Origin: Bacteroidota bacterium
GTDB lineage: Bacteria > Bacteroidota > Bacteroidia > Bacteroidales > UBA12077
Assembly (NCBI GenBank): GCA_020444275.1
Contig: JAHLLG010000002.1
Coordinates: forward strand, 186,001 to 250,000
Length of the DNA stretch: 64,000 nucleotides
Direction: 5' to 3'
The notes below the pieces were generated by a model. That model was not told where the DNA came from, did no database searches, and saw only the letters and a program-made list of their open reading frames with translations. Made by a program: the position numbers and the translations under genes. The first letter of the stretch is position 1; every line of letters starts with the position of its first letter. Of the stretch, positions 27,494 to 35,586 are shown piece by piece.

Positions 27494-28786
27494 TTAAAAT
27501 AGCTTATTCAAAACTTCTTTTACAGTTTCAAAACTCGGAGTAATATCAAAAACATGCGAAGGTTTAAGATAAATCAAATCATTTTCCCTCTTAAATTTTT
27601 CTTCACCTCCACCTGTAATATTTAACATAATTAAATCATCTTTTTTAACCGTTCCGTTCTGAACCGCATCAATTAGTGTAGCGGTTGCTACTCCTGGTGC
27701 CGGATGAATATCGTTACCCTCGGTTTCTTCAAATATCCTTGCTGCCTTTTTAAGTTCTTTGTTGTCAGCAAGTACTACATCTCCACCAGCGTCTTTTAAG
27801 GCATCATATAATCCTCCAACAATCGGATATGGAGGTTTGCGATTGGATAATACTTTGGCAATAATTTCTTCAACTTGTGAACGTGCCAGGTTATCTTCTA
27901 AATGAAGCATTTCTCTTGAATCGGCTTTCCATGCATCATGAATAGGAACAAATGGTTTGTTCTGTGAAACCATCAATTTCATTTTATGTTTTCCAAAACG
28001 TCCGTCCTTAATTAATCTTAAGTTAGCTTCCCAGGCAGCTATTGCTCCTGTTCCACTACCGATAGCCTGAAAATAATAATCCGGTATTTTACCAATCTCA
28101 TGGGCTGCAGAAAGAACGGTTGTTCCCATACCATCTCGACGTGCTACATTCTTTGCTCCACCTTCGGCAATAAAATTATCTAATTGGCATGCAAGGTTTG
28201 ATAAATGGATTGCATCAAAATAGTCACTACCGCTTTTTGTAACAACAAGTTTTACACAATCGTTTATAGGTCTATTAAACCATAAAGCATTGATGTTATC
28301 TTCTGGGACACATAACAATAATGGAATATTATTATCTGAGCAAACATGAGCAAATGCTCTTGCTGTATTTCCTGCTGATGCCACTACTAATACCTTTTTC
28401 TCTTCAGCAGATAATCTTCCACAAACAGAATATGCTTCTGTTTCTTTAAACGAGCAGGTTGGGAAATTAGCTCCTTTTTCCGGCCAATAACCGCTAAAAG
28501 TTATGTAGAGATTATTTAATCCAAGATAGTTTGCAAGTCCTTCGCTTTTATAGGTCACAGGTGCTGATGATCCTTTTAGCGTTCTGTGTATTGGCAACCA
28601 GTCGGCAAAACGGTAAATACCTGCTGATGATTCTTTAACATCAATCTGTTTTTTATTATAAACCGCTCTTATTAGGGTAGGGTGAGTTTCACCCGGTGCA
28701 TCCAGTGTCCATCCTTCATCCTTAAATTCTTTACCGGTATGAATAGATTTTAGAATATACTCTGTGGCTTTAAAATCTTTAATCAT
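27494..28786 (-). CDS. Cysteate synthase candidate (threonine-synthase-like PLP enzyme)
   Basis: The 430-residue fold-type II PLP protein resembles threonine synthase, but its sequence style matches the cysteate synthases known from Methanosarcina and annotated in Bacteroidota. Cysteate synthase makes L-cysteate from O-phosphoserine and sulfite. The probable PLP lysine is K114 in CSFKETEAY; VVASAGNTARAFAHV is the phosphate/substrate loop, AIGSGTGAIAAWEA the PLP-phosphate glycine loop, and ITGGGEEK lies near the end. In Bacteroidota, cysteate feeds sulfonolipid (capnine) synthesis. No capnine synthase or reductase is seen next to it. Threonine synthase is the main alternative. Confidence 0.72.
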   Translation of the reverse strand: MIKDFKATEYILKSIHTGKEFKDEGWTLDAPGETHPTLIRAVYNKKQIDVKESSAGIYRFADWLPIHRTLKGSSAPVTYKSEGLANYLGLNNLYITFSGYWPEKGANFPTCSFKETEAYSVCGRLSAEEKKVLVVASAGNTARAFAHVCSDNNIPLLLCVPEDNINALWFNRPINDCVKLVVTKSGSDYFDAIHLSNLACQLDNFIAEGGAKNVARRDGMGTTVLSAAHEIGKIPDYYFQAIGSGTGAIAAWEANLRLIKDGRFGKHKMKLMVSQNKPFVPIHDAWKADSREMLHLEDNLARSQVEEIIAKVLSNRKPPYPIVGGLYDALKDAGGDVVLADNKELKKAARIFEETEGNDIHPAPGVATATLIDAVQNGTVKKDDLIMLNITGGGEEKFKRENDLIYLKPSHVFDITPSFETVKEVLNKLF

Positions 28787-28860
28787 GTATATAGTTTATA
28801 TTGATATCGATCGGTAAAAATATAAAAAATGTGTGGTTTACTAAATAAATTTTGAAAATC

Positions 28861-30198
28861 TTAAAGGTGAATTGTAAATGTACTCCCTTTTTCATATTCA
28901 GAGCTTACTCTTAACTGTCCCTTATGCATTAAAATGATTAGTTTTGAGTAATATAGTCCTATACCGGTTCCATTTGTTTTTGTTGTAAAAAAAGGTATAA
29001 AAATATCATTTAATAGATGATTCTCTATTCCAGCTCCATTATCTGATACTGATATTACTTTGTTTTCCTTCAAGTCACTGGCAAATATTTCAATGAGATT
29101 ATCGCTTTTTTTGTTAAATGATTCTATGGCATTTTTTACTAAATTTATAATAACCTGACTTAGTAAGTTTTTATCAGCAAATAGTTTCATGTTTCTATCT
29201 CCTTTTATCGTTAATTTAATGTTATTGGCATTAAATTCTTTTTTAAATAGTGGCTGAATTTCATTAACTATTTCGGAGAAATTAAAATTAGAAAAATTGG
29301 GATGTGGTATTTTATACATTCGTCTGTAAGAGTCTACAAATGTCATCAAACCTTTAATTCTTGTATTTAAAGCTTTTAATCCGATATAGGTGTCATTTAT
29401 TTGATTCTGATCAAGTTCGTTAAAGTTTTTCGGTTTTTCATTATTTGAAAAAATATCAAATAATGAATATGCCAATGTTTTCATGGGTGTTACAGAGTTC
29501 ATTATTTCATGTGTAATTACATGCATAAGTTTTTTCCATGATTCTAATTCCTCTTTATCCAGTTCATTGGAAATATTTTGTAGTGATATAACTTTCAGTT
29601 GCTGTTTTCTTAAAATAAAGCTATTTTGGTGTGCCGCAATTTTAATTAATTCATAATTTATCTGAACTGGTATAATAAAACCTTGTTCTCCGGACTGTTT
29701 CAGTTTTTCTGGCAGATCAGAGTTAACATTTTTTAGTTCAGCAATATTATTCAAGCTAGAAACGGAAAATAGTTTTAGTGCTGCATGGTTAATTAATTCA
29801 ACTTTTCCGGTTTCGTTAAATACAATAATCCCTGATCCCGACTGATTTACCGCAGTTTTAAAAAGATGATATTGTTCCTCTTTTTCAATTTTTATGTTCT
29901 TTAATTTACCGCTTAGTGATGAAAGGATGTTATTGATTTCTTTACCAAAAGCATGGTTTGAATCTGAGATAGAGACAAAATCATTATTATTGATTGCATC
30001 ATAAAAAGTATTGAGTATTCTTGTTGATTTATGAATATATCTAAAAAGTAAAATAAATGATAGAATCCAGGCTAATATAATAATATACCTGGAAATGACC
30101 AGATTTTCATTTTGTAACGACCATAATACCAAAGTTCCAAAAATTGAGGTCAACAGCAGCAGAACAAAAAGTTTTATATAGTAATTATTAAAGGCCAT
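28861..30198 (-). CDS. NtrY-like membrane sensor histidine kinase
   Basis: I start this gene at the ATG at 30198 (MAFNNYYIKLFVLLLL), which gives 445 residues. The frame extends to 30240, but the longer form would overlap the upstream gene by over 50 bases. It has two N-terminal membrane helices, a HAMP-like link, a PAS-like domain (FNETGKVELINHAALKLFSV), an H-box with the phospho-accepting histidine near 229 (HVITHEIMNSVTP), an N-box (NLVKNAIESF), and G-boxes DNGAGIE and GTGIGLYYSKLI. The start overlaps the stop of the NtrC-type regulator by 11 bases, so they form one operon. Confidence 0.94.
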   Translation of the reverse strand: MAFNNYYIKLFVLLLLTSIFGTLVLWSLQNENLVISRYIIILAWILSFILLFRYIHKSTRILNTFYDAINNNDFVSISDSNHAFGKEINNILSSLSGKLKNIKIEKEEQYHLFKTAVNQSGSGIIVFNETGKVELINHAALKLFSVSSLNNIAELKNVNSDLPEKLKQSGEQGFIIPVQINYELIKIAAHQNSFILRKQQLKVISLQNISNELDKEELESWKKLMHVITHEIMNSVTPMKTLAYSLFDIFSNNEKPKNFNELDQNQINDTYIGLKALNTRIKGLMTFVDSYRRMYKIPHPNFSNFNFSEIVNEIQPLFKKEFNANNIKLTIKGDRNMKLFADKNLLSQVIINLVKNAIESFNKKSDNLIEIFASDLKENKVISVSDNGAGIENHLLNDIFIPFFTTKTNGTGIGLYYSKLIILMHKGQLRVSSEYEKGSTFTIHL

Positions 30199-31573
30199 AT
30201 TTCGCGAGTTTATTATATAATGTTCGTCTTGATATTCCAAGTAAACTAGCCGTTTTGGTGTAGTTTCCTTTTGCTTGATTAATAGCTTTTTGAATGATTT
30301 GTTTTTCGTTGTTTTCTAAATTTAGGTTCGATACTTCATTTGAATTAGTTGAATTAACTGATTTGCCAGCCATAGTATCTATATAAATATCAGAAATATT
30401 TAATGTGTTATTGCTGCTTAAAATAATTGCTCTTTCTAAAGTATGTTTTAGTTCACGAACATTACCAGGCCAAGAATAGTTTTGTAGTCTGTTATAAATA
30501 GATGGACTAACCTTCAGCTGGGGTTTATGATATTTTACATTGTATTTATTTACATAGAAATCGATCAATTCCGGAATGTCATCTTTTCTTTCACGTAATG
30601 GAGGTGTTTCTATCTGTATTGTATTTAGTCGATATAATAGATCCTCCCTGAACTGATTTTTAGAAATCAGGAACTTTAAATCAGCATTCGTTGCAGAAAT
30701 AATGCGAATATCCAAGGGTATTGGCAGATTGCTTCCAACAGGGCATATCTCTTTGTTTTGTATTGCAGAAAGAAGTTTGGCTTGCTGTTCAAGACTTAGA
30801 TTTGCAATTTCATCAAGGAAAAGGGTTCCTCCGTTGGCAATCTCAAACCAGCCTGTTTTGTCTTTGTTAGCATTAGTAAATGCGCCTTTAACATGTCCAA
30901 ATAATTCACTTTCAAATAGTGTTGGAGTAAGTGACCCCAGGTCTACCGTAATAAAAGGTGCATCTGAACGTAAACTTTTACTGTGAATACTTTTTGCAAC
31001 AATCTCTTTACCTGATCCGTTTTCACCTGTAATTAAAACATTAGCATCTGTTGGTGAAATTTTATCAATGGTATTCCATAACTGTAGAATTTTATTCGAA
31101 CTACCTTTTACTATATCCAGTTTTGAAGTGTTATGTGCTAATTGTTTGTTCTTTTTTGTTAAGTAGTGTATTTGTTTTTTTGTCTGATTTAACTTAGCTG
31201 ATCTTAAAATGCAAGCCAACAAATGTTCTTCATTCCAAGGTTTTTCAATGAAATCTGTAGCACCAATTTGCATGGCTTTTACTGCTAGTTTTATATCGCC
31301 ATAGGCTGTAATGCAAATAATAATTAACTCTGGATTAATTTTTAGTAATTCTTTCAACCAAAATAATCCTTCATTTCCAGTACGATCACCAGCTTTAAAA
31401 TTCATATCTAACAGTACTAAGTCGTAATCTAATCTTTCTAAAGAAGAATAAATATTTGAAGGACTATTTAAAGCATGTATATTTTTGAAGAATTTTCGCA
31501 GAAATATTTTTAAAGCAATAAGAATCTCTTCATTATCATCGACAATTAGAACATTATCATATTTTTTTTCCAT
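30188..31573 (-). CDS. NtrC-family sigma-54-dependent response regulator
   Basis: The likely start is the ATG at 31573 (MEKKYDNVLIVDDNEE), giving 461 residues. The receiver domain has phospho-acceptor D56. The AAA+ domain has Walker A GENGSGKE (183-190), a sigma-54 contact loop GAFTNA (230-235; the usual form is GAFTGA) and Walker B LFLDE (251-255). Further on are RLNTIQIETPPLRERKDDIPEL and a SWPGNVREL segment. The C-terminus is a Fis-type helix-turn-helix (AKGNYTKTASLLGISRRTLYNKL). It is the first gene of the pair with the kinase and diverges from the permease at 31740, a likely target. Confidence 0.95.
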   Translation of the reverse strand: MEKKYDNVLIVDDNEEILIALKIFLRKFFKNIHALNSPSNIYSSLERLDYDLVLLDMNFKAGDRTGNEGLFWLKELLKINPELIIICITAYGDIKLAVKAMQIGATDFIEKPWNEEHLLACILRSAKLNQTKKQIHYLTKKNKQLAHNTSKLDIVKGSSNKILQLWNTIDKISPTDANVLITGENGSGKEIVAKSIHSKSLRSDAPFITVDLGSLTPTLFESELFGHVKGAFTNANKDKTGWFEIANGGTLFLDEIANLSLEQQAKLLSAIQNKEICPVGSNLPIPLDIRIISATNADLKFLISKNQFREDLLYRLNTIQIETPPLRERKDDIPELIDFYVNKYNVKYHKPQLKVSPSIYNRLQNYSWPGNVRELKHTLERAIILSSNNTLNISDIYIDTMAGKSVNSTNSNEVSNLNLENNEKQIIQKAINQAKGNYTKTASLLGISRRTLYNKLAKYGL

Positions 31574-31600
31574 ATTGCAAGATAAATATAAAATGTTTAA

Positions 31601-31621
31601 TTGTGAAAAAATTTTACACAA
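31601..31621. promoter_or_regulatory. TTGTG-N11-CACAA dyad between regulator and permease genes
   Basis: A 21-base palindrome with one mismatched pair, TTGTG on the left and CACAA on the right, lies 28 bases before the regulator start. It is 118 bases before the divergent permease. A dyad at this place is what one expects of an NtrC-type activator site that also autoregulates. The assignment is inference. Confidence 0.5.
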
Positions 31622-31692
31622 TATCGAGCAATATTTGCACAGTATTTCGAATGGTTAAAATGTAACTATCAGATAGTCAGAATATAAAATAT

Positions 31693-31709
31693 TTGGTATG
31701 GTTATCGTA
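31693..31709 (+). promoter_or_regulatory. Weak sigma-54-like -24/-12 element before permease
   Basis: TTGGTATG followed by GTTATCGTA compares with TTGGCACG-N4-TTGCA. The -24 GG and a -12 G fall 12 bases apart; the -12 C is a T. It lies 31 bases before the permease ATG and shares TTGGTATRG with the upstream region of the permease at 46258. Confidence 0.4.
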
Positions 31710-31739
31710 AATGTGTAATAAAATTATAATTATAGAACG

Positions 31740-34094
31740 ATGAAAATACTATACAATATTAAATGGTCTTTTAAACAGTTTCGGAAACATCCATTACAGG
31801 CTTTTATTAACGTATTTGGATTAGCTATTGGATTAACTGTTTTTATGCTAATCAGCCTTTATATCTACTATCAGAAAAGTTTTGATCAGTTCCATGGGAA
31901 CGCAGAGAGAATATATCGCATTGAAAATGGATTTGGAGGAATTACACCTGCAACGTATCTGGATTATTACAAAGAAAAGGTTCCTGAATTAAAGTATTCG
32001 GCTCGTATCAGTGCTTTAAACGGATTAATTCATTATCAGCCTGTAAATAAATCTGTGATAAAAAAGGGTATTAATGCTACTATTACTACAGCAGATAAGG
32101 ATTTTTTCAAAATGTTTAATTATCCCCTGGTATCAGGTAATCTTGATGATATTTATGAAAATCCTGCTTCAATTATTTTAACTAAGTCGTTAGCCAATAA
32201 ACTTTTTAGTGAAAACAATCCCTTAAATAAAATTGTAACATATGATACGGAGAATAGACTTGTTGTAAAAGGAATTATAGAGGATATTCCTGAAAATTCA
32301 TCTTTAAGATTTGATGCAGTAATTCCGATCGACTATTATAAAACGTTGCATAATGATCCGGATTATTTTAATAACTGGGGACGTTGGATGTATGAAACCT
32401 TTTTTTTGTTTGAAGAAGGTACTGATATTTCCATGATGAAAGAAAAACTCGATAATCTTTTAACTGAGTATCATAACAACTCTCAGAATGCAGAAAAAGA
32501 CTATAAAGCTGATCTAACATTAAAACGTTATGATAAAATTTATTTGATGAAGCAAATGGATAGGCACATACACGGAAATAAGAGTCACTTTATTATTTTT
32601 TCTGTTATTGCTGTTTTTGTTTTATTAATTGCATGTATTAATTATGTTAATATTTCAACTGCGCTGGCTTCAAGCAGATTTAAATCATTAGGAATACAAA
32701 AAGTTGTAGGAGCTTTAAGAAAAGATATTATTAGTTTAATATTAACCGAAGGAATAGTAACAGCCTTTTTATCGGTGGTTTTATCTGTACTTATAACAGA
32801 ATTTGTGTTACCATATTTTAGAGACCTTACTTTTATAGCTATTCAAATTCCTTATTCGCCAATACTAATTATTTCAGTTTTTATTGTATTACCTTTAATG
32901 CTGGGTATTTTAGCAGGACTCTATCCATCATTTTATTTAAGCGCTTTTAAATTAACGCAGGTTGTAAAAGGAGAAATAACCAAAGGAAAATCAGGAGCTA
33001 CTTTTAGAAAAGTGCTTACTATTTTACAATTTGCTATTTCTGTATTTTTGATTATTGGTACCATAACAGTTAATAAGCAACTAAATTACATTAATAAATT
33101 TGATCCTGGTTTCGAGACACAGCAGATAGGATATACAGTTCTAAATTCATCTTTAAAGAAACATTTTGATGCATTTAAAGGCGAACTTATTCAAAACCCA
33201 AATGTGCTGGGAGTTACTCGCTCTAATAATTTTATGACATCGGCAGGCTCTTGGATGACAATTCATGATGGTAAGGACAATTCAATAAGCTGTTACTATT
33301 TTGGTGTTGATGAAGATTTTTTTGATTTTTTTGAGATAGATTTTATTCACGGAAGAAATTTTACTTCAAATGATTTATTGAGAAATCCCAGACCATTTAT
33401 CATTAACAGAAAATTAGCAGATTGGTATGGTTCTGTTGACACTTCATTAACCAAGTTAATATATGAAAGTAAAATTGTTGGTGTTGTTGACAATATACAA
33501 ATAACCAATTTATATAGTGAGCCTGGACCCGTAGCATTTAAAGTGCAACCTGAAAATTCATATTTTCTGTATATCAAAATGAAATCTGATAATTATAAGG
33601 AAATTATAAATGATATTAGTGATGTGTGGTTAAAGTATGCACCAGAATATCCATTTGAATTGAACTTCTTGGATGATCATTTTGAAGAGCAGTATGCATC
33701 TGAGATTCAATTTGGAAAAGTGTTTATGATTTTTGCAATAATTTCGATTTTTTTGGCATGTTTAGGTCTGTTTGCATTAGCTTCATTTATGTTGTTAAAA
33801 CGTACCAAAGAAATTGGAGTGCGTAAAGCATTGGGTTCATCAACAAGAGCTATTGTACTATTATTAACAAAAGAGCTTGTATTGTGGGTGATTATTTCAA
33901 ATATTATTGCTGTGCCTTTGGCTTATTTTTTTATGAATAAGTGGTTGAACTCGTTTGTTTATAAAACATCCATTTCCTGGTGGATTTTTGTAATTGCCAT
34001 TTTAACATCATTGATTATTTCATTATTAACTATTTTATATCAAACCTTAACTACTGCTCGAAAAAATCCTGTAGAATCTTTACGATATGAATAA
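31740..34094 (+). CDS. FtsX-like ABC permease
   Basis: The 784-residue protein has the same plan as the other large permeases: FINVFGLAIGLTVFMLISLYI at the N-terminus, FDQFHGNAERIYRIEN, a central helix block with FKSLGIQKVVGA, a second periplasmic domain, and a C-terminal FtsX block with TKEIGVRKALGSS. It ends NPVESLRYE. No ATPase gene is near. It is divergent from an NtrC/NtrY-type pair and preceded by a dyad and a sigma-54-like element, so it is probably controlled by that pair. A strong terminator follows at 34115-34145. Confidence 0.92.
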   Translation: MKILYNIKWSFKQFRKHPLQAFINVFGLAIGLTVFMLISLYIYYQKSFDQFHGNAERIYRIENGFGGITPATYLDYYKEKVPELKYSARISALNGLIHYQPVNKSVIKKGINATITTADKDFFKMFNYPLVSGNLDDIYENPASIILTKSLANKLFSENNPLNKIVTYDTENRLVVKGIIEDIPENSSLRFDAVIPIDYYKTLHNDPDYFNNWGRWMYETFFLFEEGTDISMMKEKLDNLLTEYHNNSQNAEKDYKADLTLKRYDKIYLMKQMDRHIHGNKSHFIIFSVIAVFVLLIACINYVNISTALASSRFKSLGIQKVVGALRKDIISLILTEGIVTAFLSVVLSVLITEFVLPYFRDLTFIAIQIPYSPILIISVFIVLPLMLGILAGLYPSFYLSAFKLTQVVKGEITKGKSGATFRKVLTILQFAISVFLIIGTITVNKQLNYINKFDPGFETQQIGYTVLNSSLKKHFDAFKGELIQNPNVLGVTRSNNFMTSAGSWMTIHDGKDNSISCYYFGVDEDFFDFFEIDFIHGRNFTSNDLLRNPRPFIINRKLADWYGSVDTSLTKLIYESKIVGVVDNIQITNLYSEPGPVAFKVQPENSYFLYIKMKSDNYKEIINDISDVWLKYAPEYPFELNFLDDHFEEQYASEIQFGKVFMIFAIISIFLACLGLFALASFMLLKRTKEIGVRKALGSSTRAIVLLLTKELVLWVIISNIIAVPLAYFFMNKWLNSFVYKTSISWWIFVIAILTSLIISLLTILYQTLTTARKNPVESLRYE

Positions 34095-34114
34095 ATATTT
34101 GCAACTATTTTAAG

Positions 34115-34145
34115 AAAAGAGAGTCTTTAGAATAGACTCTCTTTT
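34115..34145 (+). terminator. Terminator after the permease gene
   Basis: A perfect 12-bp stem AAAAGAGAGTCT / AGACTCTCTTTT with a 7-base loop leads into a T-run up to about 34148. Confidence 0.9.
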
Positions 34146-34233
34146 TTTATAACACTTTTTAACAAAATGTAACTAATAATTAAATGGAAGTTTCGTTTTT
34201 AACTTATAGTGTAAGAAAAATATAACCGTTTTG

Positions 34234-35259
34234 ATGAAAGTATTTTCAAAACATATTTCAAGCCGGGCAATCTTAAAAATGCTTTTATTTTTTGCAGTTG
34301 TAGGAATAGTTGTTATACTTTTAACTGTAAACAGAATGAATGGTTTATTAAACAAAGATCTGGGATTTAATAAAGATAGTACCTTTGTTTTGATTACTGC
34401 AGGAAGTTCATCAGTACTATCAGAAAGTTATGTGTTTTCTTCTGTTGTTCCCGGTTTTAAATCTGAAAAGCATCTTTTATTAAAAGGTAAGAATGAAGAT
34501 ATAAAAGTTTTTCATCAGTTTATCTCAAAGCATTATTTTGAGTTTTTTAACTATGAAAAATTGAATCAGATATCTGATATTCAGTTAAGTGAAACTGATA
34601 ATCCTGTGTACATGAACGAAAGTGCATTGAAACTTATTGGAGGTTCTGTAAAAAGCATTCTGGGAACCAGGATTTACGATGTGAATAATAAGAGCTATTT
34701 AGTGTGCGGTGTTGTTAAAGATTTTCCTGATATTGACATAACTTCATCCAATCGGCCAAGGTTGTTCCAAGTATCATCAGATCATCTTAAATATGCTTTT
34801 ACAGAAAATTTACAGGATTTTAAAAATGATGGTATTTTGTCGGGTTTTAGTACTTTTCAGCACGTTTTAAATCAAAAATATACGCTGGTGGAAGACATCT
34901 TATATAGTACATTCTTATTTATTAACATTTTTATTCTACTACTCTGTTTAGGTTATATTGGATTAAAATATGTAATGAAAAAGGATACTGATTTTATAGG
35001 GACGATGAGTATTGGTATTCATGTAGTTACCTTAGTAATTTCGAAAACATATCTACAACTTATTGCAATTACTTTATTGGTTGTTGTTCCTTTGTCCTTT
35101 ATAATGCACAAATTTTGGCTGGGAGTTTATGTTTACCGGATAAAATTTGGTTGGTTGGATCTCTTTATTGTTCTGGCCATGATTTTGTTAACGGTTTATT
35201 TAATTTGTTGCCCCAAAAAGGAAATAAATAAGCAGCTAAAATTAACTTCGTTAGAATAA
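34234..35259 (+). CDS. Half-size FtsX-like permease relative
   Basis: The start is taken at the ATG at 34234; a TTG precedes it. The 341-residue protein aligns with only the second half of the large permeases: a membrane helix (MLLFFAVVGIVVILLTVNRM) followed by LNKDLGFNKDSTFVL, a periplasmic domain with NESALKLIGG and GVVKDFPDID, and three C-terminal helices. The usual TKEIGIRKALG block is replaced by KKDTDFIGTMSIGIHV and the terminal NPAESLRYE tail by a degenerate KKEINKQLKLTSLE. No frameshift or stop interrupts it. It may work with the full permease upstream, or be a decaying gene. Confidence 0.7.
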   Translation: MKVFSKHISSRAILKMLLFFAVVGIVVILLTVNRMNGLLNKDLGFNKDSTFVLITAGSSSVLSESYVFSSVVPGFKSEKHLLLKGKNEDIKVFHQFISKHYFEFFNYEKLNQISDIQLSETDNPVYMNESALKLIGGSVKSILGTRIYDVNNKSYLVCGVVKDFPDIDITSSNRPRLFQVSSDHLKYAFTENLQDFKNDGILSGFSTFQHVLNQKYTLVEDILYSTFLFINIFILLLCLGYIGLKYVMKKDTDFIGTMSIGIHVVTLVISKTYLQLIAITLLVVVPLSFIMHKFWLGVYVYRIKFGWLDLFIVLAMILLTVYLICCPKKEINKQLKLTSLE

Positions 35260-35346
35260 TCATTTCCAGATTCTATATGTTTTTTAGCCAATCCCTTAAT
35301 CAATAAATCTTCGTTTAAAATAAAACATTTTATTCTATTGCTTGTT

Positions 35347-35493
35347 ATGATGATAAACGGAGTTTATATGTCGAAGAAGCTGTGCAAAAACGGTAAAGAG
35401 AATATCAAGAAGAACAAAGCAAAATACGAATGTAAAAAATGTGGGTTGTATTCGAAGAAAGAAAAGAAGTTATGTAAACCGGTAGAATTGTAA
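35347..35493 (+). CDS. Small zinc-ribbon-like protein
   Basis: A short frame starts at ATG 35347 (or, more likely, ATG 35368, giving 41 residues) and ends at TAA 35493. The product MSKKLCKNGK... is very basic and contains four cysteines: one near the start (LCK), the pair CKKC, and LCK near the end. The pattern suggests one structural zinc site. Composition clearly differs from random AT-rich sequence, and I think similar small proteins occur in other Bacteroidota. It is a lone gene before a long inverted repeat. Confidence 0.6.
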   Translation: MMINGVYMSKKLCKNGKENIKKNKAKYECKKCGLYSKKEKKLCKPVEL

Positions 35494-35496
35494 TAT

Positions 35497-35574
35497 ACAA
35501 AAGAAGAAGTACAGAAAGTAGTTATTCCTCATCGTAATGACTTTGCTCTTTTCTTTTTGGACTTCTTCTTTTGT
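35497..35574. terminator. Long inverted repeat, probable bidirectional terminator
   Basis: Perfect 14-bp arms (ACAAAAGAAGAAGT at 35497-35510 and its complement at 35561-35574) enclose 50 bases that can partly pair again (AAAGT near 35515 with ACTTT near 35541). It lies between the convergent zinc-ribbon and BlaR1-like genes. Arms of this length are longer than a usual terminator, so a mobile-element remnant is an alternative. Confidence 0.6.
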
Positions 35575-35586
35575 TAAGATTAAATA

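Noticed and set aside
28861-30240. Longer kinase start at 30240
   Set aside because: It would overlap the regulator gene by 53 bases, whereas the ATG at 30198 gives an 11-base overlap and a normal membrane helix near the N-terminus.
34234-35259. Half-size permease as a pseudogene
   Set aside because: No frameshift or stop is seen within 341 codons and membrane helices are regular, so it is reported as a gene, with decay as an alternative.
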